A DNA stretch of 56,839 nt from Streptomyces sp. DH37. GTDB lineage: Bacteria; Actinomycetota; Actinomycetes; Streptomycetales; Streptomycetaceae. Both the position numbers and the translations under genes were made by a program. Of the stretch, positions 39,337 through 49,206 are shown piece after piece. The stretch is taken from assembly GCF_029813835.1 (NCBI RefSeq), contig NZ_JARVKV010000041.1:1-56839 (forward strand), given 5' to 3'. Below the pieces are notes generated by a model. That model saw nothing but the letters and a program-made list of their open reading frames with translations, made no database searches and was not told the DNA's origin. The stretch's first letter is position 1. Each line of letters begins with the position of its first letter.

Positions 39337-40248
39337 ATGACATCGGCTCCGCACGTCGAACCCCCGCAGCGGCTGGTGCGCTCCCTGGGCGCCGGCTCCC
39401 CCTGGCTGGCGGAGCTCCCCGGCCTGGTGGAGGCCTCGCTGGCACGCTGGGAGCTGACGGCCGAGCGGGTGGTCTCCCCCGGCGGACGCGGCAGCCTGGT
39501 CGTCCTGGTGCGCCGGGCCGACGGCATCCCGGCCGCGCTGAAGCTGCGCGCCGCCGGCGCGGCGGACGAGGCGGCGGCCCTGGCCCGCTGGGACGGGCAC
39601 GGCGCGGTGCGGCTGCTGGACGCCGCGCCCGAGGACGGCGCGCTGCTGCTGGAGCGGCTGCACGCGGAGGTGTCGCTGCGCTCGCTGCCGGAGGCGAAGG
39701 CCAACCTGGAGGCGGTCTCGGCGCTGCACCGGCTGTGGGTGCCTCCGCTGCCCCCCGGCGCCCCGGACGGGGAGCACCCCTTCACCAGCGTGGAGGAGCA
39801 CACCGGCCGGGCGGCGGAGGGGATCCGCGCACGGGTGCCGCGGGAGGCCCGGCCGCTGGCCGACGAGGCCCTGGCGCTCCGCTCCGAGCTGCTCTCCGAC
39901 GCGCCCGAGCGGGTGCTGCTGCACGGCGACTTCCGGCAGGGCACGGTGCTGTCGGCGGGCCCCGGACGGGCGCACTGGCTGGTGGTGGGCCCGGATCCGC
40001 TGGTGGGCGAGCGGGCGTACGACCTGGCCCGGCTGGTCCGCGACCGGCTGCACGACCTGGCCGCCGGCTCCGGCGCCCCCGCGATCGCCCGGCGCCGGGT
40101 GGCCAAGCTGGCGGACTCCCTGGGGGTGGACCGCGACCGGCTGCGCGGCTGGAGCCTGTACCGGGCGGTGGAGTCGGGCGTCCGCCACATCGCCGCCGGG
40201 GACCGCGCCGACGGCGAGGCGCTGCTGGAGTTCGCGGGCTGGCTGTGA
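39337..40248 (+). CDS. aminoglycoside phosphotransferase-fold protein, degenerate
   Basis: 303 aa. It has the fold order of the streptomycin 6-kinase type: an N-lobe with GGRGSLVVLVRR and AALKLR, then VLLHGDFRQGTVL and LVVGPDPLVGERAYDLARL. In active relatives these read HGDLHxGN and IDPKPLVG. Here the Asn is Thr and the metal-binding Asp is Gly, so both Mg ligands look lost while the alignment length is kept. It is therefore probably a pseudokinase, possibly binding a nucleotide or partner. Third gene of the lipoprotein/ferritin-like unit; ends at a shared terminator with proS. Confidence 0.8.
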   Translation: MTSAPHVEPPQRLVRSLGAGSPWLAELPGLVEASLARWELTAERVVSPGGRGSLVVLVRRADGIPAALKLRAAGAADEAAALARWDGHGAVRLLDAAPEDGALLLERLHAEVSLRSLPEAKANLEAVSALHRLWVPPLPPGAPDGEHPFTSVEEHTGRAAEGIRARVPREARPLADEALALRSELLSDAPERVLLHGDFRQGTVLSAGPGRAHWLVVGPDPLVGERAYDLARLVRDRLHDLAAGSGAPAIARRRVAKLADSLGVDRDRLRGWSLYRAVESGVRHIAAGDRADGEALLEFAGWL

Positions 40249-40253
40249 GCGGA

Positions 40254-40289
40254 CGCGGGCCCCGGCCCCCGGAGGGGCCGGGGCCCGCG
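40254..40289. terminator. bidirectional terminator between kinase-like gene and proS
   Basis: CGCGGGCCCCGGCCCC (40254-40269) and GGGGCCGGGGCCCGCG (40274-40289) form a perfect 16-bp stem with a CGGA loop, between convergent genes. Confidence 0.85.
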
Positions 40290-40297
40290 CGCCGGCC

Positions 40298-42007
40298 TCA
40301 GGCCGGGCGGGTCAGCCGCGCGACCGCCTCGTCCACCGGGAGCTCCTCGCGCTCGCCGGTGCGCCGGTCCCTCAGCTCCACCAGCCCCTTGGCCGCGCCC
40401 CGGCCCACCACCAGGATCGCGGGCACGCCGATCAGCTCCGCGTCGGTGAACTTCACACCGGGCGAGACGCCCGTGCGGTCGTCCACCAGGACGCGCGCCC
40501 CGGCGGCGGCCAGCCGCTCCGACAGCTCCAGGGCCAGCTCGGTCTGGGCGCCCTTTCCGGCGGCGACGACGTGGACGTCGGCCGGGGCGACCTCGCGCGG
40601 CCAGCACAGGCCCTGGGCGTCGGCCGTCTGCTCGGCGAGCGCGGCCACCGCGCGCGAGACGCCGATGCCGTAGGAGCCCATGGTGACGCGGACGGGCTTG
40701 CCGTCGCGGCCGAGCACGTCCAGCCCGAAGGCGTCGGCGTACTTGCGGCCGAGCTGGAAGATGTGGCCGATCTCGATGGCCCGGTCCAGCTTCAGCCCGG
40801 CGCCGCAGACCGGGCACGGGTCGCCCGGCTCGACGGTGACCACGTCCAGGTACTCGTCGACCTCGAAGTCCCGGCCGCACACCACGTTGCGGGCGTGGGT
40901 GTCGGGCTTGTTGGCGCCGGTGATCCAGGAGGTGCCGGGGGCCACGCGCGGGTCGGCGACGTAGCGGAAGGCCATGCCCGCCAGTCCCTGCGGGCCGACG
41001 TAGCCGCGCACCAGGGCGGGGCGGCCGGTGAAGTCCTCGGCGGTGACCAGTTCCACGGTGGCGGGCGCCAGGTGCTCGGCGAGCTTGCCGAGGTCCACCT
41101 CGCGGTCGCCGGGCACGCCGACGGCCCAGATCTCCCCGTCCACCTTGACCAGCAGGTTCTTCAGGGTGGCGGAGGCGGGTACGCCCAGGTACTCGGCGAG
41201 GGTCTCGATGGTGGGGGTGCCGGGGGTGTCCAGCTCCTCGACCGGCGGGTGGCCCATGGGGTCGGCGGGCCTGAGCGGATGGGTGACGGCCTCGGTGTTG
41301 GCGGCGTAGCCGCAGGAGGGGCAGTCGGCGAAGGTGTCCTCGCCCGCGGCGGCCGGGGCGAGGAACTCCTCGGAGGCCGAGCCGCCCATCGCGCCCGAGA
41401 CCGCGGAGACGATCCGGTGGTCCAGGCCGAGCCGGGCGAAGATCCGCAGGTACGCCTGGCGGTGCAGCCGGTAGGACTCGGCCAGTTCCTCGTCGGTGGT
41501 GTCGAAGGAGTAGGAGTCCTTCATCAGGAACTCCCGCCCCCGCAGGACGCCCGAGCGCGGCCGTGCCTCGTCCCGGTACTTGGTCTGGATCTGGTAGAGC
41601 ATCACCGGCAGGTCCTTGTAGGACGTGCACTGGTCCTTGACGACCTGGGTGAAGATCTCCTCGTGGGTGGGGCCGAGCAGGTAGTCGGCGCCCTTGCGGT
41701 CCTTCAGCCGGAACAGCAGGTCGCCGTACTCCTCCCAGCGGCCCGACGCCTCGTAGGGCTCCTTGGGCAGCAGGGCCGGGAGCAGGACCTCCTGGGCGCC
41801 GATGGCGTCCATCTCCTCGCGCACGATCCGGGTGACGTTCTCCAGGACCTGCTTGCCCAGCGGCAGCCAGGTCCAGATGCCGGCGGCGGTGCGGCGGACG
41901 TAACCGGCGCGGACCAGGAGCCGGTGGCTGAGGGTCTCGGCGTCGGCCGGGTCCTCGCGCAGCGTCTTCAGCATCAGACGGGACATGCGCTGGACACGGG
42001 CTGCCAT
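40298..42007 (-). CDS. proS: Prolyl-tRNA synthetase (bacterial type)
   Basis: 569-aa class II synthetase. Motif 1 region GIWTWLPLGKQVLENV, motif 2 RDEARPRSGVLRGREFLMKD, then the long bacterial INS editing domain between about 225 and 405 (ATLKNLLVKVDGE, GPQGLAGMAFRYVAD, then SWITGANKPDTHARNV). Motif 3 region is MGSYGIGVSRAVAALAEQ, and the anticodon-binding domain closes the chain. The ATG at 42005-42007 follows AGGAGAGA. Last in the dxr-side cluster of minus-strand genes. No T-box leader is visible upstream. Confidence 0.97.
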   Translation of the reverse strand: MAARVQRMSRLMLKTLREDPADAETLSHRLLVRAGYVRRTAAGIWTWLPLGKQVLENVTRIVREEMDAIGAQEVLLPALLPKEPYEASGRWEEYGDLLFRLKDRKGADYLLGPTHEEIFTQVVKDQCTSYKDLPVMLYQIQTKYRDEARPRSGVLRGREFLMKDSYSFDTTDEELAESYRLHRQAYLRIFARLGLDHRIVSAVSGAMGGSASEEFLAPAAAGEDTFADCPSCGYAANTEAVTHPLRPADPMGHPPVEELDTPGTPTIETLAEYLGVPASATLKNLLVKVDGEIWAVGVPGDREVDLGKLAEHLAPATVELVTAEDFTGRPALVRGYVGPQGLAGMAFRYVADPRVAPGTSWITGANKPDTHARNVVCGRDFEVDEYLDVVTVEPGDPCPVCGAGLKLDRAIEIGHIFQLGRKYADAFGLDVLGRDGKPVRVTMGSYGIGVSRAVAALAEQTADAQGLCWPREVAPADVHVVAAGKGAQTELALELSERLAAAGARVLVDDRTGVSPGVKFTDAELIGVPAILVVGRGAAKGLVELRDRRTGEREELPVDEAVARLTRPA

Positions 42008-42070
42008 GGGTCTCTCCTGCGGAACGGGGTGCGAGGGGCGGCGCGGACGGTTGCGCGCCTGGCAGCGAGA

Positions 42071-42607
42071 CTACCGGCGCCGCAGCGGCAGCGGCGCACC
42101 CATCACCACGTACGGGCTCGGGGCGCTCGGGAACAGCACGTGGCGGGCCAGATCGCGGTAGCCGAGCGAGCGGTAGAGGGCGCGGGCCGGGCTCTCGGTG
42201 TCGATCGCGGAGAGGATCGAGCGCGGCTCGGCGGCGGCGTCGGTGATCGCGGTGATCAGCTTCCGGCCGATGCCGTGCTTCTGGTACGCCGGGTGGACGT
42301 GCAGCTCGGTGATGGCGAAGGCGTCGTCGAGCCAGCCGGCGTTCCCGGCCCGCCGCAGGTACGGCTCGACGACCGTGGACCACCACTGGGTGCGGTCGTT
42401 GGGCATGCCGTAGACGAAGCCGACCAGCCGCCCCCGCGGCGTGGTGGCGCCCAGCGCCCGGACGCCGGGGGCGCCGGCGTGCCGCAGCACGATGTGGCGC
42501 CGCACCCCCACCTCGTCGTCGGTCAGCCCGAAGGCGACGGCCTGCACGGCGAGTGCCTCGTCCACCCGGGCTGCCAGGTCCAGGGGACCGACCACGACGT
42601 CTTCCAT
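42071..42607 (-). CDS. GNAT family N-acetyltransferase
   Basis: 178 aa. The acetyl-CoA loop is HPAYQKHGIGRKLI, the preceding strand AITELHVHPA, and the C-terminal SPARALYRSLGYRD is the usual GNAT end. Substrate unknown. It lies 63 bases before proS and 122 bases after another GNAT gene. Confidence 0.88.
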   Translation of the reverse strand: MEDVVVGPLDLAARVDEALAVQAVAFGLTDDEVGVRRHIVLRHAGAPGVRALGATTPRGRLVGFVYGMPNDRTQWWSTVVEPYLRRAGNAGWLDDAFAITELHVHPAYQKHGIGRKLITAITDAAAEPRSILSAIDTESPARALYRSLGYRDLARHVLFPSAPSPYVVMGAPLPLRRR

Positions 42608-42729
42608 GGTCGTCGACCCTACTGGAGAGCACCGGGGATTCGGCGAACACCCGCACGGGCGCCGGGCGGTTCGGGCGCCGCGGGCGGGGACGGCGGTTCG
42701 GAACGGCGGGGGTTCCAAACGGCGGGGGT

Positions 42730-43575
42730 TCAGAACAGCACGCTCATGAACGCCCCGACCTCGCGGAAGCCCACCCGCCGGTAGGTGGCGCGGGCCGCGG
42801 TGTTGTAGTCGTTGACGTACAGGCTGACGACCGGGGAGACCTCGTCCAGCGCGTAGCGCAGCACCGCGGCCATGCCGGTGACGGACAGGCCCTCGCCCCG
42901 GCGCTCGGGCGCGACCCAGACGCCCTGGATCTGGCACGCCTGCGGGGTGACGGCGCCGATCTCGGCCTTGAAGACCACCCTGCCGTCCTCGATGCGGGCG
43001 AACGACCGCCCACCGCCGACCAGTTCCGCGACCCGGGCCTGGTAGACCAGCCCGCCGTCCCCGGCCAGCGGCGAGACGCCGACCTCCTCGGTGAACATCG
43101 CCACGCAGGCGGGCATCAGCACGTCCATCTCGTCCTTGCGGACGCGCCGCACGTACGGGTCGGGCCGTATCCCCGCGGGCATGCGGTCGGTGACCATCAG
43201 CGGCTGGTGGCGGCGGACCTCGCGGGCCGGTCCCCAGTGCGGCTCCAGGTGGGACCACAGGGCGGCGGTGGGCTCGGCCGGGCCGACGACGGACGAGCAG
43301 CGCCTCCCCTGGCGGCGCGCCCGCTCGGCGAAGGCGCGCACCGCCTCCGGGCCCGCGCAGACGGGGACGAGGTTGGCGCCGGAGTAGCACAGGGACTCCA
43401 GGCGCCCGCGGTGGTACCAGCCCCACATCTCGCCGCCGAGCCGCCACGGGTCCAGGCCGGAGACCCGGACGCGGGCGGCGACGAAGGCGTTGTTGACCGG
43501 TTCGCGGTCGAGCACCGTGAGGGCGTCGTCGAGCTCGTGGGGCTCGACGACACGGGTGGTGGTGGTCGTCAACAC
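42730..43575 (-). CDS. GNAT family N-acetyltransferase with DUF4081 N-terminal domain
   Basis: 281 aa. An N-terminal DUF4081-type domain (VLDREPVNNAFVAARVRVSG, then LGGEMWGWYHRG) precedes a GNAT domain with QGVWVAPERRGEGLSVTGMA and VSLYVNDYNTAARATYRRVG. GTG at 43575 follows GAGG; a longer frame reaches 43701 but its extra 42 residues look non-coding. It starts 88 bases after ispG. A 14-bp direct repeat (AACGGCGGGGGTTC, 42702-42715 and 42718-42731) overlaps its stop. Confidence 0.88.
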   Translation of the reverse strand: MLTTTTTRVVEPHELDDALTVLDREPVNNAFVAARVRVSGLDPWRLGGEMWGWYHRGRLESLCYSGANLVPVCAGPEAVRAFAERARRQGRRCSSVVGPAEPTAALWSHLEPHWGPAREVRRHQPLMVTDRMPAGIRPDPYVRRVRKDEMDVLMPACVAMFTEEVGVSPLAGDGGLVYQARVAELVGGGRSFARIEDGRVVFKAEIGAVTPQACQIQGVWVAPERRGEGLSVTGMAAVLRYALDEVSPVVSLYVNDYNTAARATYRRVGFREVGAFMSVLF

Positions 43576-43663
43576 GTGGGATGCCTCACCGTGCGGCCGT
43601 GGGGTGGGGAGCGATTTCCCGACTTTACCCCCAGGCCGCGGCGGACGTGCGCCGACCGGTCGG

Positions 43664-44818
<1,155 letters not shown>

Positions 44819-44879
44819 TGTGGTGTGCAACCCCAAGCTGTGGTTCAGTGCCCCGTTCGGCGGCGGGCTCCGGCCTCCG

Positions 44880-44885
44880 AGATTA
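44880..44885 (-). promoter_or_regulatory. possible ispG -10 element
   Basis: Minus-strand TAATCT lies 62 bases ahead of the ispG ATG, downstream of the rseP terminator. No convincing -35 hexamer is seen. Confidence 0.3.
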
Positions 44886-44928
44886 CGGTACGCCCGGGGC
44901 CCGGGGCACACCGTGGTCCGCCGTGCGC

Positions 44929-44965
44929 GGCGCGGGACCCCGGCGCGCGCCCGGGGCCCCGCGCC
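44929..44965 (-). terminator. terminator after rseP
   Basis: GGCGCGGGACCCCGG (44929-44943) and CCGGGGCCCCGCGCC (44951-44965) pair over 15 positions with one G-U (on the transcript) and a seven-base loop, seven bases beyond the rseP stop. Confidence 0.8.
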
Positions 44966-44972
44966 GGGGGCG

Positions 44973-46277
44973 TCAGCCGGTCAGGCGCACGGGGTTGACC
45001 ACGTCCGCGATGAGCACCAGCAGCGTGAAGCAGACGAAGACGCCCGCCACCACGTACGCCACCGGCATCAGCTTGGCCACGTCGAACGGGCCCGGGTCGG
45101 GGCGGCGCAGCACCTTGGCGAAGCCCCGGCGCAGCGACTCCCACAGGGCGCCCGCGATGTGGCCGCCGTCCAGCGGCAGCAGCGGCAGCATGTTGAACAG
45201 GAACAGCGACAGGTTGAAGCCCGCCACCAGGAAGAGCATCACCGCCACCCGCTGCTCGGCCGGGATCTCCAGGGCGAAGACCTCGCCGCCGACCCGGGCC
45301 GCGCCGACCACGCCCATCGGGGAGTCCTGCTCGCGCTCGGCTCCGGCGAAGGCGGCGTTCCACAGGCCGGGGATCTTCTCCGGGAGCCTTATCAGGGCCT
45401 CGACGCCGCTGGCCATCATGTCGCCCATCCGGTCGACGGCCTGCGGGAAGGACTGCTCGACGACGCCGGTGGCCGGGGAGAAGCCGAGGAAGCCGGTGGT
45501 GACGTACTCGCCCTCGACGTAGCCGCCGCGCCCGTCGGACTTGGCGACCTCGTTCCTCACCAGGTCCGCCTGGAGGACCCTGCGCTCGCCGTCGCGCTCG
45601 ACGGTGATGGCGGCCGGGCCGATGGTGTCGCGGATGCGCCGCTGGAGGTCGCTCCACCCGGTGACCTCCGCCCCGTCGAAGGCGACGATGGTGTCGCCGG
45701 GCTTGAGGCCGGCCGCCTTGGCCGGGGAGTCCGGCGCGCCCGCGGGGCAGGTGTCGGTCTTCGCCGACACCCTGATCACGCAGTCGGAGACGGTGGCGAC
45801 GGTGGTGGTCTGGGTGCTGATGCCGAAGGTCATCAGCGTGGCGAGGAAGACCACCACGGCCAGGATCAGGTTCATGAACGGCCCGGCGAACATGACGATC
45901 ACGCGCTTCCAGGGCTTGCGCGTGTAGAACAGCCGCTTCTCGTCGCCCGGCTGGAGCTCCTCGAAGGCCGCGGCGCGGGCGTCCTCGATCATGCCCCGGA
46001 AGGGGGAGGTGGAGCGCTTCCGGACGGCGCCGTCCTCGCCGGGCGGGAACATGCCGATCATGCGGATGTAGCCGCCGAGCGGGATCGCCTTGATGCCGTA
46101 CTCGGTCTCGCCCTTCTTCCTCGACCACAGGGTGGGGCCGAAACCGACCATGTACTGCGGCACGCGGACGCCGAACATCTTGGCCGTCGACAGGTGGCCC
46201 AGCTCGTGCCAGGCGATGGAGAACAGCAGGCCGAAGACGAAGACGACTATGCCGAGAATGGTCATCACCGTCGTCAT
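44973..46277 (-). CDS. rseP: Site-2 zinc metalloprotease RseP/Rip1-like
   Basis: 434-aa membrane protease of family M50. The first TM segment holds HELGH at residues 24-28. A PDZ domain (GLKPGDTIVAFDGAEVTGWSD, split by the SPAKAAG turn) follows, and the C-terminal membrane part has the third zinc ligand in LPLDGGH (Asp370). Such enzymes cut anti-sigma factors and other single-pass proteins in the membrane. Its ATG overlaps the dxr stop as ATGA. Ended by a strong hairpin. Confidence 0.95.
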   Translation of the reverse strand: MTTVMTILGIVVFVFGLLFSIAWHELGHLSTAKMFGVRVPQYMVGFGPTLWSRKKGETEYGIKAIPLGGYIRMIGMFPPGEDGAVRKRSTSPFRGMIEDARAAAFEELQPGDEKRLFYTRKPWKRVIVMFAGPFMNLILAVVVFLATLMTFGISTQTTTVATVSDCVIRVSAKTDTCPAGAPDSPAKAAGLKPGDTIVAFDGAEVTGWSDLQRRIRDTIGPAAITVERDGERRVLQADLVRNEVAKSDGRGGYVEGEYVTTGFLGFSPATGVVEQSFPQAVDRMGDMMASGVEALIRLPEKIPGLWNAAFAGAEREQDSPMGVVGAARVGGEVFALEIPAEQRVAVMLFLVAGFNLSLFLFNMLPLLPLDGGHIAGALWESLRRGFAKVLRRPDPGPFDVAKLMPVAYVVAGVFVCFTLLVLIADVVNPVRLTG

Positions 46278-47578
46278 GCGCGTGCCTCCGCTGTCTCGGT
46301 CGTGCCGGTCGGGTCCGTCGTGGGGGCGGTGCGTGCGGCGCGTGCCGCCAGTTCACGGGCGCGGGCGCGCGCCCAGGTCTCGGCGTCGAGGACCTCCTCC
46401 AGGGTCAGGCCGGTTCCCCGGGGGACGCCGTGCTCCTCGACCACCGCGGCGACCGTATCCACTATGCCGTTGAAGGGCAGCCCGCCGGAGAGGAACGCCT
46501 CGACGCACTCCTCGTTGGCGGCGTTGAACACCGCCGGGGCGGTGCCGCCGAGCGCGCCGACGTGGCGGGCCAGCGCCACGGACGGGAAGGCCTTCTCGTC
46601 CAGCGGGAAGAACTCCCAGCTCATCGCCGTGGACCAGTCGAAGACGGGGCCGGCGTCGGGGACCCGGTGCGGCCAGCCCAGGCCGAGCGCGATGGGCAGC
46701 CGCATGTCGGGCGGGCCGCACTGGGCGAGGGTGGAGCCGTCGGTGAACTCCACCATCGAGTGGATGTAGGACTGCGGGTGGACGACGACCTCGATGCGGT
46801 CGAAGGGGATGTCGTAGAGCAGGTGCGCCTCGATGACCTCCAGGCCCTTGTTGACCAGGGTGGCGGAGTTGATCGTGATGACCGGGCCCATCGCCCAGGT
46901 GGGGTGGGCCAGGGCGTCGCCGGGCGTGACGTCCTCCAGCTCCTGGCGGGTCCGCCCGCGGAAGGGGCCGCCGGAGGCGGTCACCAGCAGCTTGCGGACC
47001 TCGGCCCGGGTGCCGCCCATCAGCGCCTGGAACAGCGCCGAGTGCTCGGAGTCGACGGGGACGATCTGGCCGGGCCGGGCCAGCGCCTTCACCAGCGGGC
47101 CGCCGACGATCAGCGACTCCTTGTTGGCCAGGGCCAGGGTGCGGCCCGCCTCCAGGGCGGCCAGGGTGGGGCGCAGCCCGATGGAGCCGGTGATGCCGTT
47201 GAGGACGGTGTGGCACCCGGACGCGGCCAGCTCGGTGGCCGCGTCCGGTCCGGCCAGCACCTCCGGCAGCGGCTCCCCGGCCCCGTACCGCGCCCGCAGC
47301 GCCTCGCGCAGCTCCCCCGCCCTGTTCCCGTCGGACACCGCGACGGTGCGCACCCCCAGCCGGTGGGCCTGCTCGGCCAGCAGCCCCACCCGGCCGCCGG
47401 CGGCGGACAGGGCGGTCACCCGGAAGCGGTCGGGGTTGCTCAGCACCACGTCGACGGCCTGGGTGCCGATCGATCCGGTGGATCCCAGGATCACGATGTC
47501 GCGCGGGCCGCCCTCGGCGGGGGCGTCGGCCGGGTGGCGCAGGTGCGGGTCGGCGAGGGGAGCGGGGCTCTCGGTCAT
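46274..47578 (-). CDS. dxr: 1-deoxy-D-xylulose 5-phosphate reductoisomerase
   Basis: 434 aa, the committed step of the MEP isoprenoid pathway. The NADPH motif is ILGSTGSIGTQ; ALANKESLIVGG and PVDSEHSALFQ (metal ligands) follow, and TASGGPFRG and HPTWAMG are the active-site segments. The C-terminal tail is Thr-rich (APTTDPTGTTETAE). The ATG at 47576-47578 follows GGGGGG. The stop overlaps the rseP start. Confidence 0.96.
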   Translation of the reverse strand: MTESPAPLADPHLRHPADAPAEGGPRDIVILGSTGSIGTQAVDVVLSNPDRFRVTALSAAGGRVGLLAEQAHRLGVRTVAVSDGNRAGELREALRARYGAGEPLPEVLAGPDAATELAASGCHTVLNGITGSIGLRPTLAALEAGRTLALANKESLIVGGPLVKALARPGQIVPVDSEHSALFQALMGGTRAEVRKLLVTASGGPFRGRTRQELEDVTPGDALAHPTWAMGPVITINSATLVNKGLEVIEAHLLYDIPFDRIEVVVHPQSYIHSMVEFTDGSTLAQCGPPDMRLPIALGLGWPHRVPDAGPVFDWSTAMSWEFFPLDEKAFPSVALARHVGALGGTAPAVFNAANEECVEAFLSGGLPFNGIVDTVAAVVEEHGVPRGTGLTLEEVLDAETWARARARELAARAARTAPTTDPTGTTETAEARA

Positions 47579-47640
47579 CCCCCCATTGTGTCCGGTCCGC
47601 GAGACGGCTCGGACACCGCGTCGTGCCGCGCCGCCCGGTG

Positions 47641-49206
47641 TCACCCGGTGCGCAGTTCCTCGGCCGACGTGCCCGCGCGCAGGAACAGCAGGCCGAGGCC
47701 GGTGGCGGCGAGGACGAGGGCCAGTACGCCCAGTCCGTGGAGCGCGAGGTCGTCCAGGGGCACGGGGACGGCGCGCACGACGTCGGGGAGCTCGACGTGG
47801 CGGACGTCCTCCCCGGAGGCGCCGGGTCCGAAGCAGTCCCGGGAGGCCGTCGCGCAGACCGCGGCCGATCCCCCGTACTCCACCGCCTCCGGGCCGAAGT
47901 AGCCCCGGCCCATCAGGGTGCCCACGGTCATCGCCAGCGCCACGGCCGGGACCAGGGGCGCGAGCGTCTGCCACAGCAGCGCCCGTCCCATCACGGAGCG
48001 GGGCACGCCGGCGGCGGCCAGGGCGGCGTGGGTGCGGCGCCGGGCGACGACGGCCTCGGCGACGGTGACCAGCAGGCCGGCGGCCGCGATCACCGACGCC
48101 ACGACGACCGCGGCGTCCACCAGGTCCATGGTGTCGAGGTAGAAGGGGTCGGGGGCGTACCCGTGGCCGCCCGCCGGTCCGGCCGCCTCCGCGTGGCGGC
48201 GCCCCACCTCCCGCCTCGCCTCGCCCATGGCGGTGAAGTAGGCGCGCACGGCCAGCGCTCCCGCGCCGAAGACCACGGCCACCAGCAGCGCGGCGAGGGT
48301 GCGGCTGCCGTGCCAGGGGTCGGCGAGCAGCCGGCGGGCGGCCAGCAGCGGGGCCGGACGGCGGGCGAGCCGGTGCAGCACCCGGCCGGTGGCGTGGGAG
48401 ATCCAGCCGGTGCCGAGCACCACGCCGAGGGCGGCCGCGAGCCCGCCGCCGAAGAGCAGGAGGACCGCCAGGGGGAGGGAGGACGAGGCGTCCCGGGTCT
48501 CGTCGTACCACCGCACGAGCCCCTCGAAGGCGAAGAAGGCGCCCACGCCGAGCACGATCAGGGCGGCGGGCCACGGCCTCGGCGCCCGCTTCGCCCGGGC
48601 CCGCCGGACCACCCCGAGCGGGGTCACCACCACCCGGCGCAGCATCACCGCGGCGGCGAACGCCGCCAGCAGCGGCAGGCCGAGCACGGCGGCGGCGAGC
48701 GCGGGAACGGAGGGCAGGACGTCGGTCGGCAGCGGCAGCCTGCCCTCCGCGTCCGGCCGGTGCAGCACCTCGCGTCCGGCCAGGTGGACCACGAGTCCGG
48801 CGCAGGTGCCCGCCAGGCTCGCCACCCCGGTCTCGGCGGCGGCGACGGCGACGGTCTGGCGCGGGGTGCCGCCGGCCAGCCGGATCGCGGCGAGCCGCCG
48901 GTCCCGGGCGGGCGCGCCGAGCCGTGCGCACTGCCCGGCCAGGGCCAGCACCGGGATGGTGAGCAGCAGCAGGGCGGCCACCACGCCGATGTGCAGCCCC
49001 GGCTCCCTGAGCAGCGCGTTGGTGTACCGGTCGGACATCGGGGCGCTCGCGTCCGGCGGCGGTCCGGGGTCGGGGACGGCCAGCACGGTCAGCGCGGCGA
49101 ACACCGCCAGGGAGGCGAGGAGGGCGCTGAACGCGGTGAGCACCACCCGCAGGGTGTCGGTGCGCGTCCCGGCGAGGGCCAGTCCGAGCAGCAGCCGGGG
49201 CCTCAC
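47641..49206 (-). CDS. FtsX-like ABC transporter permease
   Basis: 521 aa. A first TM segment near residue 15-40 (TLRVVLTAFSALLASLAVFA), a cluster of TM helices, an FtsX/MacB-type arrangement of about eight to ten segments in two halves, and a short soluble loop between them (GRRHAEAAGPAGGHGY). The GTG start overlaps the ATPase stop as GTGA. Third gene of the padR-ATPase-permease operon. Families of this type export peptides or drugs, or act in envelope signalling; the substrate cannot be told. Confidence 0.86.
   Translation of the reverse strand: MRPRLLLGLALAGTRTDTLRVVLTAFSALLASLAVFAALTVLAVPDPGPPPDASAPMSDRYTNALLREPGLHIGVVAALLLLTIPVLALAGQCARLGAPARDRRLAAIRLAGGTPRQTVAVAAAETGVASLAGTCAGLVVHLAGREVLHRPDAEGRLPLPTDVLPSVPALAAAVLGLPLLAAFAAAVMLRRVVVTPLGVVRRARAKRAPRPWPAALIVLGVGAFFAFEGLVRWYDETRDASSSLPLAVLLLFGGGLAAALGVVLGTGWISHATGRVLHRLARRPAPLLAARRLLADPWHGSRTLAALLVAVVFGAGALAVRAYFTAMGEARREVGRRHAEAAGPAGGHGYAPDPFYLDTMDLVDAAVVVASVIAAAGLLVTVAEAVVARRRTHAALAAAGVPRSVMGRALLWQTLAPLVPAVALAMTVGTLMGRGYFGPEAVEYGGSAAVCATASRDCFGPGASGEDVRHVELPDVVRAVPVPLDDLALHGLGVLALVLAATGLGLLFLRAGTSAEELRTG

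Noticed and set aside
40298..42070. T-box leader or riboswitch before proS, and FMN or lysine riboswitches before ribF, dapA or dapB
   Set aside because: The upstream gaps are short or lack the conserved cores of these elements.
42702..42731. Two copies of AACGGCGGGGGTTC near a gene end as a possible att site
   Set aside because: The copies are adjacent (2 bases apart) with no integrase or tRNA nearby; more likely a local duplication.
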